NCBI GenBank assembly: GCA_965202955.1
Contig: OZ241871.1
Location: forward strand, 3,224,001 to 3,288,000
Reading direction: 5' to 3'
Length of the DNA: 64,000 nucleotides
Source of the DNA: Bin5 sp034422415
Lineage (GTDB): Bacteria; Chloroflexota; Anaerolineae; Caldilineales; Caldilineaceae
Both the position numbers and the translations under genes were made by a program. This document shows positions 24,335 to 33,669 of the stretch, piece by piece (position 1 is the stretch's first letter; each line of letters opens with the position of its first letter). The notes under the pieces were generated by a model, which searched no databases, was not told the DNA's origin, and saw only the letters and a list, made by a program, of their open reading frames with translations.

Positions 24335-25450
24335 ATGTCCACAAAGATCTACCGCGCTGCCGTCATCGGCCTGGGGCGCATGGGTAGCACATTCGACGAT
24401 GAGATCAAGCAGGGTGGACAGTTCTTTATGCCCTACTGCCACGCGCCCAGCTACGTGGCTTCCCCGCATACGGAACTGATCGCCGGCGTAGACCCTCACG
24501 CCGAGCAAGGCGAAATCTTCGCCGATCGCTGGGGGCTTGCCGAAGGGCAGATTTACACTGATTACAGGGAAATGCTGGAGGAAGAGCGTCCCGATTTTGT
24601 CAGCGTCTGCACAACCGCCCGCCACCGCGCTGTCATCATGCAGGACGCAATCAACGCCGGCGTCAAGGCGATCTGGGCCGAAAAGCCCTTTACGCTCAGC
24701 TTGGCCGAAGCCGACAGCGTGATCGACCTCGCCAACCGCAAGGGCGCGGCCGTCGCCGTCAACTGCTCCCGCCGCTACAATGTTTTCTTCACCGAAGCGC
24801 GGCGCATGGTTGACGAAGGTGAACTGGGCGAGATTCTGCAGATAACAGCCTACACGCAGTGCGGTCTCTCCCACAGCGGCAGCCACGCGATCGACGCCAT
24901 GCGTTTCCTGGTAAACGGCGACGTCGACTGGGTCTTCGGCGAGATGGAGTCGGATGAAAAGGCGGCCGGCGACGTAGACCTGATGGGCAACGGCTACTTT
25001 GCCTTCGACAATGGTGTACGCGGTTTTGTGCGAACCACACCAACCGGCCTGGCCCCGTGGGAATTCGACCTGATAGGCACCGAGGGCCGCGTCCGCTCCC
25101 TGGCCCAGGGCATGGAGACCCTCTATTACCGCTGGGTTCCAGGCGGTCTTCGCAATCAGGGGGTGCCGGCGCAGGCGCCTTTCCCACTGCCCATCAGCAT
25201 TCCCAGCATGGGCCTGGCCGCCATAGAAGACCTGGTCCATTGCATCGAGACCGGAACGCAGCCGCGCTGCTCAGCCGACGACGGGCGCAAGGCGCTGGAG
25301 ATCGCCATCGCGATGCGCGAGTCGCACCGTCAAGGAGGGCGCCGCGTCGACCTGCCTCTCGCCGACCGTTCTCTCCGCATCTTGTCGTCCGGAATCACCC
25401 ATGATGCCGTGCCTGCCCGCATTCGCCGCGCGCAGGCCGGTCGAAATTGA
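24335..25450 (+). CDS. Gfo/Idh/MocA family oxidoreductase (first copy)
   Basis: A 371-residue NAD(P)-dependent sugar or inositol dehydrogenase family protein. The Rossmann motif AVIGLGRMGSTFDDE lies at the N-terminus, and AEKPFTLSLAEADSV contains the EKP catalytic lysine. Residues 150-330 form the alpha/beta C-terminal domain (YNVFFTEARRMVDEGELGE, SHSGSHAIDAMRF). The ATG at 24335 has CAGGAG 9 nt upstream. A paralogue follows directly. Together with the enolase-superfamily and SelA-like genes it suggests acid-sugar or amino-sugar catabolism. The substrate is unknown. Confidence 0.88.
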   Translation: MSTKIYRAAVIGLGRMGSTFDDEIKQGGQFFMPYCHAPSYVASPHTELIAGVDPHAEQGEIFADRWGLAEGQIYTDYREMLEEERPDFVSVCTTARHRAVIMQDAINAGVKAIWAEKPFTLSLAEADSVIDLANRKGAAVAVNCSRRYNVFFTEARRMVDEGELGEILQITAYTQCGLSHSGSHAIDAMRFLVNGDVDWVFGEMESDEKAAGDVDLMGNGYFAFDNGVRGFVRTTPTGLAPWEFDLIGTEGRVRSLAQGMETLYYRWVPGGLRNQGVPAQAPFPLPISIPSMGLAAIEDLVHCIETGTQPRCSADDGRKALEIAIAMRESHRQGGRRVDLPLADRSLRILSSGITHDAVPARIRRAQAGRN

Positions 25451-25499
25451 AGCCGGGTACCGGAATGCGCGAGAGTCACTTCGAGGAGGTACTTGTACC

Positions 25500-26531
25500 G
25501 TGACCGAAAGAACCTACCGCGTCGCCATCATCGGCCTTGGACGCATGGGCAGCACGATTGATGACGAATTCCCTGAAAGGGCGCCTCCCTACTCGGTTGC
25601 AGCCTCCTGCCGCGCCAGCGACCGATTGCAGGTCGTGGCAGGCGCAGATATCGACGCCGCCAAACGGGACGCCTTCGCAGAACGTTGGGGCGTCGACGCG
25701 CTTTACGACGACTATGTGGAGATGATCCGTAAGGAGGCCCCCGACTTGGTCGCGGTCTGCACGCGCGGCCATCTGCACGCCGAGATGGCGACGAAGTCTG
25801 CCCAAGAGGGCGCGCCCCTGATCTTCTGCGAAAAGGCGATTGCCTGTTCTATGCTCGAAGCGGATGCGCTGCGTAAGGCAGTCGAGGAAAACGGCGCGCT
25901 CTTCAACTCCGGTGTGCTGCGCCGCTTCGACGTGCGCTATCACCAGGCTCGCGACCTGATACGCAGCGGCGAAATCGGCGAACCCCAGGCAGTCGTTCAC
26001 TATGCCAGCACCAACCTGCTGCACGGCCACATCCATTCAATCGATACCCTCAGCTTTCTGCTGGACGATCCGGGTGTCGAGAGTATCTGGGGCGAGCTGA
26101 ACTCCATCGACCATCGCATCCCCGATAACCGACTGGAAGAAGACCCCTACGGCATCTTTCAGTTGACATTTGCCAACGGCGTTGCCGCCACCAGTGTATC
26201 CTCCGGCAACTGGGAGTTCGAGGTGCTTGGCGACCGCGGCAGTTTGCGTATGTTCAACAACGGTACAGGGCTGCAACTGCGCCAATACCAGGGCAACAGA
26301 AGCCGCATTGCAGTAGAAGTCCCCGTCGAGCAGGTGCCCGAATACAGCGCCACCCAGTTCTGTTTGGAAGACCTGGTCCTAGCGCACGAAGAGGGTCGGC
26401 CAACCCTGGGCCCCATCGGCATTGCCCATCACTTGACCGAGGTCTGCCTCGCGCTCGCCGAAAGCCATCGCAGGGGACAGCGTATCAGCCTTCCGATCGA
26501 GAATCGATCGCTCTACATATTCCATCGCTGA
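25500..26531 (+). CDS. Gfo/Idh/MocA family oxidoreductase (second copy)
   Basis: A 343-residue paralogue of the preceding gene. The N-termini are nearly the same (AIIGLGRMGSTIDDEFPE here, AVIGLGRMGSTFDDE there), so the pair arose by tandem duplication. The catalytic segment reads CEKAIACSMLEAD, keeping the Lys of EKP but with Ala after it. The C-terminal domain shows RRFDVRYHQARDLIRSGEIGE and HIHSIDTLSFLLDD. The GTG start at 25500 has AGGAGG 10 nt upstream. The two copies have diverged enough to act on different intermediates or to form a hetero-oligomer. Confidence 0.87.
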   Translation: MTERTYRVAIIGLGRMGSTIDDEFPERAPPYSVAASCRASDRLQVVAGADIDAAKRDAFAERWGVDALYDDYVEMIRKEAPDLVAVCTRGHLHAEMATKSAQEGAPLIFCEKAIACSMLEADALRKAVEENGALFNSGVLRRFDVRYHQARDLIRSGEIGEPQAVVHYASTNLLHGHIHSIDTLSFLLDDPGVESIWGELNSIDHRIPDNRLEEDPYGIFQLTFANGVAATSVSSGNWEFEVLGDRGSLRMFNNGTGLQLRQYQGNRSRIAVEVPVEQVPEYSATQFCLEDLVLAHEEGRPTLGPIGIAHHLTEVCLALAESHRRGQRISLPIENRSLYIFHR

Positions 26532-26606
26532 TCGGAATAGCGCGAGGCGAAAGGGTCGGGGTCCGGCGTTCAACAGTGATCTTCAATTGGAAAATGGAGG
26601 ACTGCA

Positions 26607-27449
26607 ATGGCTCATGTCAAGATCGATGACCGCGATTGGTCGAAGCTGAGCTTTGGCCAGCATGTCTATCAGCTCGAAGTCGAAGGCTATACGGTCATGT
26701 CCGACCTGCTCTCCCAGAAGCATCTGGAAGAACTGCGAGCTGCGACTGCCAGGCTGGACACATTTGCCGTCGATTACAGCGTGAAGCAGCAGGTGCGCCC
26801 GCGCGCCCAGTTTGTCGGCGGCGCCGTCACCGAGCTCATCGCCCATCCGCCAACCGTTCAGTTTCTCGAACGGCTGTTTGGCGACGAGATCGTCTTCATG
26901 TCCTACGCCTACGCCCGCTCCGAACCCGGTCACCCCGGCATCAGCATCCACACCGACGGCCAGCCCTACGGCTCCGAAATCTTCGGCTACGAGGGAAGCT
27001 GTCCTTGCATGGTGCGCGTACTCTACTATCTTCAGGACCTGACCGAGGAGGTCTCCCCCTTTCGGGTGGTCCCCCGCTCCCACCTGGCTATGCACGCCCA
27101 CGGCAACCCCTATGTGCGCTACGAATCGCACCCGGAAGAGGTCATGGTAACCGCCGCGGCCGGCTCAGCCGTGATGATCAACCACCGTGTCTTTCACGGC
27201 AATTTCCCCAACGTCGGTAACTACGCGCGCGAGATGCTGGCGATCGCCTACCGGCCCGCCTGGGCCGGTCCGGTCGCGCAGGAGGTCGAGCAGTGGCCGC
27301 AAAATGAGCTGGAGAAGCTTCCCGACGAGGTCAAGCCCTTCTTTATCGACCGCAATGTCCGCAGCTGGAACTATGGCGGCGGGAACAAGCCTGACAATAT
27401 GGCCAGCGAAGCGCCCGGCATCAACCCCAGCCGCTGGGAACAGGCATAG
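26607..27449 (+). CDS. Phytanoyl-CoA dioxygenase (PhyH) family protein
   Basis: A 280-residue Fe(II)/2-oxoglutarate-dependent oxygenase of the PhyH family. The facial triad is visible as HTDG (His and Asp, in ISIHTDGQPYGSEI) and the distal His in INHRVFHGNFPN, with an Arg about ten residues later for 2-oxoglutarate binding. Bacterial PhyH proteins hydroxylate many small molecules, so phytanoyl-CoA need not be the substrate. GGAGG precedes the ATG. It is the sixth gene of the catabolic cluster, 75 nt after the second Gfo/Idh gene. Confidence 0.85.
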   Translation: MAHVKIDDRDWSKLSFGQHVYQLEVEGYTVMSDLLSQKHLEELRAATARLDTFAVDYSVKQQVRPRAQFVGGAVTELIAHPPTVQFLERLFGDEIVFMSYAYARSEPGHPGISIHTDGQPYGSEIFGYEGSCPCMVRVLYYLQDLTEEVSPFRVVPRSHLAMHAHGNPYVRYESHPEEVMVTAAAGSAVMINHRVFHGNFPNVGNYAREMLAIAYRPAWAGPVAQEVEQWPQNELEKLPDEVKPFFIDRNVRSWNYGGGNKPDNMASEAPGINPSRWEQA

Positions 27450-27496
27450 CGGTTGGGGCACCGCGGCGATCTGATGTGTGGCTGGGCTGCCGGCAA

Positions 27497-27526
27497 CCGG
27501 TGGGGATGCTATCCCCATTTCACCGG
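27497..27526 (+). other. Composite hairpin before the isochorismatase-like gene
   Basis: CCGGTG (27497-27502) pairs with CACCGG (27521-27526), and inside it GGGGAT-GCT-ATCCCC forms a further stem, leaving a bulged ATTT. The structure ends 10 nt before the AAGGAGG ribosome binding site. It could be an attenuator or mRNA-stabilising element within the operon. Confidence 0.4.
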
Positions 27527-27547
27527 CCAATGACGAAGGAGGGCAGG

Positions 27548-28183
27548 ATGGAAATTCCCGGCCAAACTGTCGAAGTTCCTGAGATCCCCTGGAAGACTCA
27601 TGTCGAGCTGCCCGCGCAGAGCAGCGCGGTTATCGTTGTTGATATGCAGAACGACTTTGTCAAGGAGGGCGGCTCGCTGGTTGTGCCAGCCGCCGCCGCC
27701 ACGCTCGAAAGTGTGCAGTCGCTCCTGGCGGACGCCCGCCGCGCCGGTGTGCGCATCGCCTACACGCAGGACAGTCACTCTGAAGGGGATCCCGAATGGG
27801 AAATCTGGCCACGCCACTGTGAGGTCAACAGCTGGGGCTGGCAGATTGTCGCGGAGCTGGCCCCGCAGAAGGAGGACCTGATCTGTCAGAAGAGCCGCTA
27901 CGACGGGTTCTACGGTACGCCACTCGAGCATTTCCTGGCCAATGTCTGGCAGGTCCGTCACCTTGTCATTGTCGGCACCGTTTCGAGCATCTGCGTACTG
28001 CACACAGCCGCCTCCGCCGGACTGCGCTGGTTTTCCGTAGTCCTCCCATCTGATTGCATCTCCGCGCTGACCGAGTTCGACCAGGCTCTTACGCTGAGGC
28101 AGGTCTCCTGGCTCTACACCGGCAGCGTAACCAGGACAGCCGTCGACATCTCCTTCGTTGGCGGAAACGTCGGAGAGCCGTGA
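27548..28183 (+). CDS. Isochorismatase-like cysteine hydrolase
   Basis: A 211-residue cysteine hydrolase of the isochorismatase/nicotinamidase superfamily. The catalytic triad is visible: Asp in VIVVDMQNDFVKEGG, Lys in CQKSRYDGFYGTPLE and Cys in GTVSSICVLHTA. Family members hydrolyse amides, ureido acids or enol ethers. The ATG at 27548 has AAGGAGG 5 nt upstream; the frame is open 24 codons further upstream. It closes the catabolic cluster and is followed after 11 nt by a DinG-type helicase. It may hydrolyse a late amide or carbamoyl intermediate, which is inference. Confidence 0.87.
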   Translation: MEIPGQTVEVPEIPWKTHVELPAQSSAVIVVDMQNDFVKEGGSLVVPAAAATLESVQSLLADARRAGVRIAYTQDSHSEGDPEWEIWPRHCEVNSWGWQIVAELAPQKEDLICQKSRYDGFYGTPLEHFLANVWQVRHLVIVGTVSSICVLHTAASAGLRWFSVVLPSDCISALTEFDQALTLRQVSWLYTGSVTRTAVDISFVGGNVGEP

Positions 28184-28194
28184 GCCGCTGATTG

Positions 28195-31100
28195 ATGTCC
28201 TCGCGCACGTTCGTCGCTTTCGACCTTGAGACAACCGGGCTCAGTCCCAAAAAGGACAAGATCATCGAGTTCGGCGCGGTACGATTTCAGGAAGGCCGCG
28301 CCCGTGAACGATTCTCCACCTTTGTCAACCCCGGGCGCTCCATCCCGCCGCGCATTCAACAGCTTACCGGCATCCGCCCGACCGACGTGGCCGATGCACC
28401 CCAGTTCCAGACGCTGATTCCCGAAATCCTGGCCTTCCTCGGCGGAAGCGCCGACGCCGTTGTCGCCCACAGTGCCGGATTCGATGTCTCCTTCCTGCGC
28501 GCTGCCGGCGTGAAAATCAACACGCCCGTGATCGACACGCACGAACTGGCGACAATTCTGCTTCCCGGGCAGTTCGGCTACAGCCTTGGCGAGCTTTGCC
28601 GGGCTCTCGAAATCTCTCTGCCTACCGCCCACCGCGCCGGCCACGACGCCGAAGCCACCGCGGAACTTCTGCTCCACCTGCTCGCTCGCATTGAGGAATT
28701 GCCTGATTCCACCTTGAAGGTCCTGTGCGCGGCAGGGCTCGAAAGCCAATGGGACCCTCTGCTTCTCTTCCGTGACGCGCTGTCCTTCCGAATGGAACAG
28801 GACGCAAAGAAGGGCGAAACTGAAAGGCGCGAGCCGAGCCAGGTTCGTGTGCCTCCCCCTCTCCGCCCCCGCCCGGCCCCGAACGAAATCAAGGACGGAT
28901 TTCTCACTCTGGCCTTCGCTGCAGGTGGGACGCTTGCAGGTGCGTTCGGCGGCAAGAAGGAGCCGCAATTCGAGCGCCGCGACGGTCAACTTGAAATGGC
29001 GCGACTTGTGTTAGACGCGCTCAATCGCGGCGATCACAAGATCATCGAAGCGGGTACCGGTATCGGAAAGAGTCTCTCCTACCTCCTGCCGGCCGCCGCG
29101 TGGGCCAGGATGAACGACAGCCGTGTCGTGATCGCCACCAATACCATTCCTCTCCAGCACCAGCTTCTTGACCAGGAGTTGCCCCGCGTGTTTCAAGTCT
29201 TGACGGCGTCCGGCCTCGTCGAAAGCGATGCAGACCAACCGCCTGTGCGGGCGATGGTGTTGAAGGGCCGTTCACACTATCTCTGCACGCGGCGGCTGGC
29301 CCAGTGGTTGGAGAGACCTCGCCCTCGCAACGGCCTTCTGGCAACCGGCCTTTCGCCCTTGGAAATGCGCTTCCTGGCCAAGATGCTGGTCTGGTTGCCC
29401 AATACCAGGACAGGAGACCTCAGCGAGCTGCCCGTTCACGACAAGCAGGAGCGGGCGCTGGTCGCCCGTGTCTCCTCCCGTGCTGACGAATGCAGCCCCG
29501 AGCGCTGTCTCGTGAGTGCAGTTTCTGGCAAACACGACTACCTGGGAGGGCGCTTCCGCGACTTCTATCTCGAAGCCCATCGCCGCGCCGCTTCAGCCCA
29601 CCTGCTGGTGATCAACCACGCTCTGCTGGCCGCCGATGTCGAGGCCGGCGGTCAGGTTCTACCCGAGTACGACAATCTCGTCGTTGATGAAGCCCATCAC
29701 CTTGAGAACGCCGCGACCGATCAGTTTACCCGACAGATCGACCTCCGCATCCTGGCCTCCCTGCTCGACGACGTGGCCGAAGCTGTCTCCCACCTGCCGT
29801 CGTTCGTCTCCCATGAGGCCGTACTGGACTTGGTCAGCCAGCTCGAGTCCGGCCGCCGCTCAGTGCAAGCGATAATCCCTGGATTCTTTGACCTTCTGCT
29901 CGACTTCGCTCTGCGCCACCGCGACGAAAGACCCGACGCCCGCAGGTCGTCCGATTCAGGAAGCGGTTATCCCCACCTCTTGGCCCTTGACAAAGGAACG
30001 CGCGCCCAACCTGAGTGGAGCGAAATCGAAATCCAGTGGGATGAGGTCAGCGGTCACCTCAGTCAAATCCTGGAGCGGCTGACCGCGCTTGTCGCACTTC
30101 TGGAGGACCCTGTCGACCGACAGGACGATGGCTCATCCAGCAGTACCGGCGTCTCCGCACCATTCGAAGCGGGGCACGAGCCCTGGAGCCACTCGGCGGA
30201 ACTGCTTCATTTTGCCCAATCCGGCCTGGCCGACCTGCTGCAAGTTGCCGACGACGTGATTCTGCGGCCCCTCCACCTGGAGAAGAGTTCAGTCGCCTGG
30301 TTGGAGGTGGCGGACAGTGGGCCGTCAGTTGCTACCGCCGGCGCCCGCCCTCCGCGCAGCTCCCCTTCGGCAATGCTGCGAAGCGCGCCTATTCAGGTGG
30401 GTGAGAGACTGGCTGCCGACCTGTTCGGCCCCCGGCGCGCGGTCGTGCTTACCGGCGCCACGCTTCAGGCCGGCGATGGATTCAACTTCCTGCGCGATCG
30501 GTTGGGCTGCTTGGATGCCGGCGGCAGCGTAATCGGCAGCCCCTTCGACTACAAGCACAACGTCTTGCTCTACACACCCAGCGACATGCCGACGCCCGAC
30601 CATGGCAGCTATCAGCGTTCGCTCGAGCAGGCCATCCAGCAGGCTGCCCTGGCTGCAGAAGGCAGAACTCTCGTCCTCTTCACAAGCCACAGCCATCTGC
30701 GCACCACCGCAGAAGCAGTCCGCGTGCCCCTGGCAGCAGCCGGACTTACCGTTCTCCGACAGGGCGAGGGCAGCCGGCGCCGCAACCTGAGCGACTTTCG
30801 TGCAAACCCGCGTTCACTTCTTCTCGGCACCAGAAGCTATTGGGAAGGGATCGATCTCCCCGGGGAACAGCTCGTCTGTCTCCTCATCGCACGTCTCCCC
30901 TTCGCCGTCCCAACCGACCCGCTCTGCGCGGCCCGCAGCCGGCTATACGAGGACCCATTCTACGAATACTCGGTGCCCGAGGCCGTCATCCGGCTTCGTC
31001 AAGGTTTTGGGCGTCTGATTCGGACCGCAACCGATCGCGGTGTCGTCGTCCTGCTTGACAGCCGCCTATGGCAACGCAGTTACGGCGAATTCTTCCTCGA

Positions 31101-31227
31101 CGCCTTGCCGGACTGCACCACCCGCCACAGCCCTCTCTCTCACCTGGGAGAAGCCGTGCGAGAGTGGCTGCAAGGACGCACCGCGCCTCCGGAGGCACCC
31201 GAGCGGCGGTTGGTGTCCAGTGCCTAG
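28195..31227 (+). CDS. dinG: DinG-family helicase with N-terminal DnaQ-like exonuclease
   Basis: A 1010-residue fusion. Residues 1-170 form a DEDDh 3'-5' exonuclease (FDLETTGLSPKKDKIIEFG, HSAGFDVSFLR, HRAGHDAEATAELL). The rest is an XPD/DinG superfamily 2 helicase: Walker A IEAGTGIGKSLSYLLP (283-298), DEAH box VVDEAHHLEN (D498-H501), and C-terminal motifs GTRSYWEGIDLPGEQL and QGFGRLIRT. Cysteines in YLCTRRL and ADECSPERCLV suggest an iron-sulfur site, but spacing should be checked. Its role would be DNA repair or processing of R-loops and replication intermediates. The next gene starts inside its 3' end (GTG at 31220). Confidence 0.9.
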   Translation: MSSRTFVAFDLETTGLSPKKDKIIEFGAVRFQEGRARERFSTFVNPGRSIPPRIQQLTGIRPTDVADAPQFQTLIPEILAFLGGSADAVVAHSAGFDVSFLRAAGVKINTPVIDTHELATILLPGQFGYSLGELCRALEISLPTAHRAGHDAEATAELLLHLLARIEELPDSTLKVLCAAGLESQWDPLLLFRDALSFRMEQDAKKGETERREPSQVRVPPPLRPRPAPNEIKDGFLTLAFAAGGTLAGAFGGKKEPQFERRDGQLEMARLVLDALNRGDHKIIEAGTGIGKSLSYLLPAAAWARMNDSRVVIATNTIPLQHQLLDQELPRVFQVLTASGLVESDADQPPVRAMVLKGRSHYLCTRRLAQWLERPRPRNGLLATGLSPLEMRFLAKMLVWLPNTRTGDLSELPVHDKQERALVARVSSRADECSPERCLVSAVSGKHDYLGGRFRDFYLEAHRRAASAHLLVINHALLAADVEAGGQVLPEYDNLVVDEAHHLENAATDQFTRQIDLRILASLLDDVAEAVSHLPSFVSHEAVLDLVSQLESGRRSVQAIIPGFFDLLLDFALRHRDERPDARRSSDSGSGYPHLLALDKGTRAQPEWSEIEIQWDEVSGHLSQILERLTALVALLEDPVDRQDDGSSSSTGVSAPFEAGHEPWSHSAELLHFAQSGLADLLQVADDVILRPLHLEKSSVAWLEVADSGPSVATAGARPPRSSPSAMLRSAPIQVGERLAADLFGPRRAVVLTGATLQAGDGFNFLRDRLGCLDAGGSVIGSPFDYKHNVLLYTPSDMPTPDHGSYQRSLEQAIQQAALAAEGRTLVLFTSHSHLRTTAEAVRVPLAAAGLTVLRQGEGSRRRNLSDFRANPRSLLLGTRSYWEGIDLPGEQLVCLLIARLPFAVPTDPLCAARSRLYEDPFYEYSVPEAVIRLRQGFGRLIRTATDRGVVVLLDSRLWQRSYGEFFLDALPDCTTRHSPLSHLGEAVREWLQGRTAPPEAPERRLVSSA

Positions 31228-32392
31228 CCGCAGCGCCGGCCAGCTTCAATCGCCGTTGCGTGTCACCCTTGACGCTGGCCCCGCCGTCCACCAGCGGGCA
31301 GGTTTGGCCCGCTATACCGAGCGCCTCGTCTCCGCCCTGTGGCATAACTGCCGCCGCGAAGTCGACCTGAACCTCTTCTACAACAGCCACAGCGGCCACC
31401 AACTGCCGGCCGCCATTGCCTCCGTGCCTGCCCGCTCGATTCGGTTGCACCAATATCCTTGGCGGCTCGGCGCGCTTGCCTGTCAACTCCTGCGCGCGCC
31501 GGTCATTGAACGCAGGCTTCCCGCCAACGGTGTCTACCACGCCGCCGAGCACCTGCTGCCATGGATGACCCGCCCCGCGGTGATGACTGTGCACGATCTG
31601 ATTTTTGAAAGATTTCCCCAACATCACACGCGCGCAAATCGCGCCTTCCTGCGCGTCGCAATGCCCTTGTTCGTGCGCAGGGCCGATGCTATCATTGCCG
31701 TCAGTCAACATACCAAGGGTGACTTACTGGACCTCTACGCTACGCCGTCGCAAAAGGTGTACGTTGTTGACGAAGGCATTGACGAACACTTTCGGCAAGC
31801 AAACGAAGGCGAGATCCGGCGCGCAAGAGAGAAGCATTCCATACGACGCCCCTACCTTCTAATGGTGGGTACGCTGGAGCCCCGCAAGAACCACTCGCTC
31901 GCCTTTGAAGCTCTGGCGCGTCTGAAAACGGACGGATGGCCTCACTGTCTTGTAGTCGTCGGCGGCCGGGGCTGGCTCTTCGGAGCCGTACGGCGCCAGA
32001 TTGAAGCGCTTGGCCTGGCCGATGACATCATCTTCGCAGGCGCTGTGCCCGATGTCGACCTGCCCGCCCTGTATAGCGGAGCCGACAGTTTTCTGATGCC
32101 CAGTCTATATGAAGGATTCGGTATCCCTGTGCTCGAAGCTATGGCCTGCGGCGCGCCCGTCGTTTCAAGCAAAGCGAGTAGCCTGCCGTACGTGGCGGGT
32201 GACGCCGCCCTCTTCATAGAACCGTTGACAGCACAAGCACTTGCCGCCGCTGTGCGGAGCCTGCTGTCGAACAAGGACCTGGCGGCCACAATGCGCGCCA
32301 ACGGCCTGCGCCGGGCTTCCCGTTTCTGCTGGAAGCGCACCGCACGCGAGACCGTTGACGTCTACAGGGCCGCCGCGGCACGAGGTTCGTGA
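31220..32392 (+). CDS. Glycosyltransferase family 4 (polysaccharide cluster gene 1)
   Basis: A 390-residue GT-B retaining glycosyltransferase. VTLDAGPAVHQRAGLARYTERL forms the acceptor-side start and MVGTLEPRKNHSLAFEALARL the donor-domain loop. The EX7E motif is SLYEGFGIPVLEAMACGAPVV. The C-terminus RASRFCWKRTARETVDVYR is shared with the last GT4 gene of the cluster (40812-41960), so the two are paralogues of one mannosyltransferase-like subgroup. The GTG start overlaps the dinG stop by 8 nt, which implies translational coupling. It begins a nine-gene surface-polysaccharide cluster. Confidence 0.88.
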   Translation: MPSRSAGQLQSPLRVTLDAGPAVHQRAGLARYTERLVSALWHNCRREVDLNLFYNSHSGHQLPAAIASVPARSIRLHQYPWRLGALACQLLRAPVIERRLPANGVYHAAEHLLPWMTRPAVMTVHDLIFERFPQHHTRANRAFLRVAMPLFVRRADAIIAVSQHTKGDLLDLYATPSQKVYVVDEGIDEHFRQANEGEIRRAREKHSIRRPYLLMVGTLEPRKNHSLAFEALARLKTDGWPHCLVVVGGRGWLFGAVRRQIEALGLADDIIFAGAVPDVDLPALYSGADSFLMPSLYEGFGIPVLEAMACGAPVVSSKASSLPYVAGDAALFIEPLTAQALAAAVRSLLSNKDLAATMRANGLRRASRFCWKRTARETVDVYRAAAARGS

Positions 32393-32397
32393 TATTG

Positions 32398-33636
32398 ATG
32401 CGTATCTGCCTGGTCAGCGAACAGTATCCCCCAACGGGAACGGGCGGAATCGCCTCATACGTACATTGCCTCGCGCACGGCCTTGCGGCAGCCGGACATG
32501 ATGTCTCTGTCATTGCTGGTACTTCGCATCAGAGAAAGGTTACCGTCGGTCACCAACCAGGGCCGGCCCAACCTGCCAGCGAAGTCAAACTTTACGGCGT
32601 GCCAAACGCCAAACTTCCTCTGCCCTTACCGGTTCGGCGCAAGGGACTCGGAATCTGGAAAACGTTTGAGAGAAGTATTGCCGTGGACCGCGAAATCGCC
32701 CGCTTGGAGCGGTCGCAAGGACCATTTGACGTCGTCGAAGCGCCCAACTGGGGCTCGGAATCCCTCATTTACTCCTTCCACCCCCGCGCCCCGCTCGTGG
32801 TCCGGCTCTCCACCCCGCTCGCACAGGTCAATCATCTCAGGGGAAACCATCGGCCTCGCCCAGGTATGCGTCTTCTGTGTTATCTGGAAGCGTTGTCCGT
32901 CCGCCGTGCGGCCTGCCACATAGCCCACAGTGAATCTGTCGCAGATGCCTGTTCCCAGCTCTATCGCATCCCAACGACAAAGTCTTGCCTGATTCCACTC
33001 GGGCTCCCAATCCCGCATTCCCGAGAGATGCAAAGAGTTGATGAAGATGAGGGAGTTACCATTCTGTATGTCGGCCGTCTTGAGAAACGAAAGGGGATCG
33101 ACCTTCTGCTCCATGCCATTCCCGAAGTGGTTCGTCGCGTGCCCCACAGCAAGTTTATAATTGCCGGCGCTGACAGCGGAGACGCGCCGGATTCGGAGAG
33201 CTACCGCGACAATTTTGCCGCCTTTGCCTCCTCGCAGGCGCGCGCCGCCACGACATTCCTTGGCCACGTCGACGGGAGCGCCCTATGCAAACTCTATTCC
33301 GACTGCGATCTATTCGTAGCACCGTCGCTGACGGAGTCGTTTGGTCTCATCTATCTCGAAGCCATGGCTCACGCCAAGCCGATTGTCGCCTTCCACACAG
33401 GCGCGGTGCCTGAGGTTGTGGCACAAGGCGAGACCGGCATTCTGGCTGAACCGGGAAACGTAAGCGATCTGGCGAGTGCCCTGATCCGTCTGGCTAACGA
33501 CCGCCAGCTACGACATGAAATGGGTAGGCGCGGCTACCAACGGGCCCTCTCGAATTTCACGCTTGACCGTATGGTCGAAAAGACGGTCGCCTGTTATACC
33601 AGTCTGGTGGCCGGCCCGCCGAAAAATGAGGCTTGA
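32398..33636 (+). CDS. Glycosyltransferase family 4 (cluster gene 2)
   Basis: A 412-residue GT4 enzyme starting MRICLVSEQYPPTGTGGIASY, the glycine-rich acceptor-side loop. The donor domain shows ILYVGRLEKRKGIDLLLHAIP and the EX7E motif SLTESFGLIYLEAMAHAKPIV. A GTG at 32389 in the same frame overlaps the previous stop codon and would add three residues. GAGG at 32382-32385 could serve either start. It is soluble or peripheral and acts on the cytoplasmic face of the membrane on a lipid-linked glycan. Sugar specificity is unknown. Confidence 0.88.
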   Translation: MRICLVSEQYPPTGTGGIASYVHCLAHGLAAAGHDVSVIAGTSHQRKVTVGHQPGPAQPASEVKLYGVPNAKLPLPLPVRRKGLGIWKTFERSIAVDREIARLERSQGPFDVVEAPNWGSESLIYSFHPRAPLVVRLSTPLAQVNHLRGNHRPRPGMRLLCYLEALSVRRAACHIAHSESVADACSQLYRIPTTKSCLIPLGLPIPHSREMQRVDEDEGVTILYVGRLEKRKGIDLLLHAIPEVVRRVPHSKFIIAGADSGDAPDSESYRDNFAAFASSQARAATTFLGHVDGSALCKLYSDCDLFVAPSLTESFGLIYLEAMAHAKPIVAFHTGAVPEVVAQGETGILAEPGNVSDLASALIRLANDRQLRHEMGRRGYQRALSNFTLDRMVEKTVACYTSLVAGPPKNEA

Positions 33637-33669
33637 ATTCTTCTTGGCCGGCGGCAGCGGAGTGGTTCA

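Noticed and set aside
24320..25240. A 306-codon minus-strand open frame
   Set aside because: It is antisense to the first Gfo/Idh gene, which has a clear start, ribosome binding site and conserved motifs.
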